Assembly (NCBI GenBank): GCA_000697055.1
Contig: JNDT01001753.1
Location: 1 to 21,384, forward strand
Length of the DNA: 21,384 nt
Direction: 5' to 3'
Origin: Saksenaea vasiformis B4078
Lineage: Eukaryota; Mucoromycota; Mucoromycetes; Mucorales; Saksenaeaceae
Shown: piece by piece, positions 19,580 to 21,384 of the stretch
Layout of the letters: the number at the start of each line of letters is the position of its first letter
How positions within the stretch are numbered: the stretch's first letter is position 1
Made by a program: the position numbers and the translations under genes
Notes under the pieces: model-generated
The model's input: the letters and a program-made list of their open reading frames with translations, nothing else
What the model was told of the DNA's origin: nothing
Databases searched by the model: none

Positions 19580-20666
19580 GGTTGCTTCCTGTTTGGACGA
19601 ACTAGCTCAAAATATAAACCCAGGAGGCACAGCACAGTTATCAATGATTCGGGGTCCAATTTATCCGTAACCGTACGGGTCTACGAACAGCTTTATGTCT
19701 CACAGAGTTTGGTTACCGTTGATCAAGTCTGATAAAGTCGAAGGAAATGTGATCGATCATTGATTTCATCACGACGACTTACTGACTCTACCTTTAGCTG
19801 ATAGATGGTCATAGTGAAAAGCTTGGTTTTTCTATACAAAGCCATTTAGAAAAACGTTACCTGCGGCGTAATGCTGCGGTCTGTCTTTCAGCTTTAGCGC
19901 ACGGAATAGGATGAACTTTGCCGCCTGTTTTCCTCACTTTTCTTGGCATGGCGTCTTCAAATACGTCCAATGTTTCATTTTTTTGATCTCGGGAATCATC
20001 CCGGTTTCCGTTAAGGGATATTAAATGGAACACAGTAAAGCATGATGAGATATCAACCGTTGGCGAGCAATTTGGTCGTCGTCGACTTGAGAACAATATG
20101 CTCTCATAGGCAACAATTGTCGATAGGGTCTGATCTCCACACGATTACTCGCATGCTGCAACGTTCTCTGTAGCGTCTGGAACCATCTCTTGACGTGCTT
20201 TCCTTTCAATAACGTGGAAAATCGTCTGAATTAGCCTCGGTTCAACGGCATTGGTTGGAACGGCTTCTGCTACACACTGTCCCAACGTTATTGATTAAGA
20301 CTGTCTCTGCACTGAGACTTACGATATTGCCATGGCACTTGAACAGGCATGCCAGCTGAGGTTGCAGTATCACATTGCGAGTCCAATATTTCATGTACAA
20401 AGGTAATGTTGTTCTTAACTACAGATATACCTCTACAGTTACTATTGCAAGAAAGATGACCAACAATTTTGGAATCGAATGATTATTATATGATAGTTGG
20501 CCTTATTCAAGGAAGGACCATGGAGCCCGAGGTCAACGGAAATAACAATAATCATTCCTCCATATGATCATTTGAATTAAACGTCGAAATGCTTTATTTC
20601 CCAAAAGTACACATGTCGTGGAACCCACATTAAACTTTTCTAGCTGTAATAGCTAGAAGCGCTTAC
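19580..20666. other. Promoter side of the monooxygenase and 1 kb without a clear gene
   Basis: A minus-strand basic frame, MPRKVRKTGGKVHPIPCAKA, ends at a donor-like CGCAG|GTAACG (about 19858). No acceptor gives a sensible continuation except one making an implausible 29-nt intron. It may be a fragment. A perfect small hairpin, TTCTAGCT-GTAAT-AGCTAGAA, lies at 20638-20658. Nothing else is supported. Confidence 0.35.
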
Positions 20667-20861
20667 ACTGCCATTGCAACACTGTGGGCAAAAGGTACCG
20701 ACAATTCACTTGTTTTTGTCATTTTCAGGTAAATAGTCGGAATCATTGTGTCACCTTCAAGAGATACTTGGCAGTAATGTGCTACACTGCAACGACTATC
20801 TACCTGGAAATGACAAAAACAGGCGAATTGTCGGTACCCTTTTCCCCAGTGCAATTCCACT
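20667..20861. repeat. Foldback (MITE-like) abutting the right arm
   Basis: The left arm (20667-20740) and right arm (20792-20861) are imperfect reverse complements of about 70 bp, sharing GGTACCGACAATTC, TGTTTTTGTCATTT and AGGTA.ATAGTCG. The loop is about 51 bp. The end of this foldback coincides within a base or two with 20860, where the long inverted repeat stops matching. No coding potential. Confidence 0.85.
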
Positions 20862-21384
20862 TTCAGGCATCTTTCTTCTAGACAACAGCTTTTGTCTTCT
20901 TGCGTAATGCAAGTCTGCACTTAGCCTTTCCATCATGTCGCATAAATGACCAATTTGATGCAGATCCATGAGAGAATGAGTGATCCAGATCTACAGGTAT
21001 CTTAATTAATTGCATAAAACGTAACGCCACAAGCGTTTGAAGAACAAAATATACGCGCAACAAACGGCAGGCACAAATCCGTTTTCCTATTACGCATAGC
21101 TAAAGCACTTCATATCTGACAGTTACCTTTCGTAATGAGAAGCGACACTTGATGTTGACAACGGCACCTTTTTTTCCCCATGCTTTGATGAAAATCCGAC
21201 CGCAGTAATAGATCAACCTTTATGCAATTATCATTAATACTGGCAGTAAAATAATACTGAAGAGAGGTTAAGTTACTTACCGTAGGAAAAACGTACTGCG
21301 AATAAACACAGGGAAAGCGCCATGTAATCGCGCCGTTACATTAGACTGTTTTATAATGGCGATTCCGTCGCATTCAACTGAATG
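20860..21384 (-). repeat. Right arm of 525-bp long inverted repeat
   Basis: Reverse complement of 4-528 with four mismatches, all within the 125 bp nearest the interior. The arm continues to the last base of the window, so its full length is not visible. The same splice-like signals and open segments as in the left arm occur here in reverse orientation, reading inward. Confidence 0.95.

Noticed and set aside
20663..20920. 85-residue ORF across the foldback and arm
   Set aside because: The frame merely runs through the two foldback arms (similar peptides appear twice in it), so it reflects the inverted repeat.

Overview
This is a eukaryotic window, most likely from a zygomycete-type fungus (Mucoromycota). 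Intact genes are broken by short introns, mostly 44-75 nt, that can be placed by reading frame. The host proteins are fungal-looking, and the decayed mobile elements (a LINE whose C-terminal domain I associate with Mucorales, Fanzor remnants, a pogo/CENP-B-type remnant) fit that group. The assignment rests on protein and element style, not on a marker gene; no rRNA or tRNA gene was recognised.

The window is bounded by a long inverted repeat. Bases 4-528 and 20860-21384 are reverse complements over 525 bp with four mismatches and no indels. The right arm runs to the last base of the window, so the true outer ends and any target-site duplication cannot be seen. The inner end of the right arm coincides with the end of a second, smaller foldback (20667-20861).

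Layout: left arm; a repeat-rich stretch to 4.4 kb (degenerate 38-bp tandem array, dispersed repeat copy A, purine-rich tract, frameshifted LINE tail); a UBC4/5-type ubiquitin-conjugating enzyme (4410-5271, +); a three-exon NmrA-like NAD(P)-binding protein (5823-6925, -); about 5 kb of largely non-coding or decayed DNA (7-12 kb) holding dispersed repeat copy B, a decayed reading frame and an unrecognised two-exon frame; a frameshifted pogo-like remnant (11910-12468); two inverted, degenerate Fanzor C-terminal copies enclosing a hairpin (12654-14157); a SMYD-type SET methyltransferase (14385-15533, +); two small unrecognised spliced genes (15692-16037, - and 17028-17596, +); a three-exon flavin monooxygenase (18155-19579, -); about 1 kb with nothing convincing; foldback; right arm.

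The four recognisable enzyme genes look like ordinary nuclear genes in mixed orientation, each with its own short introns. Nothing in the sequence ties them into one pathway. No transposase, captain recombinase, protein-primed polymerase, integrase or packaging gene was found that could mobilise the 21-kb interval. It therefore reads best as a chromosomal segment flanked by two inverted copies of a repeat, with a giant element carrying host-gene cargo as the more exciting but unproven alternative.
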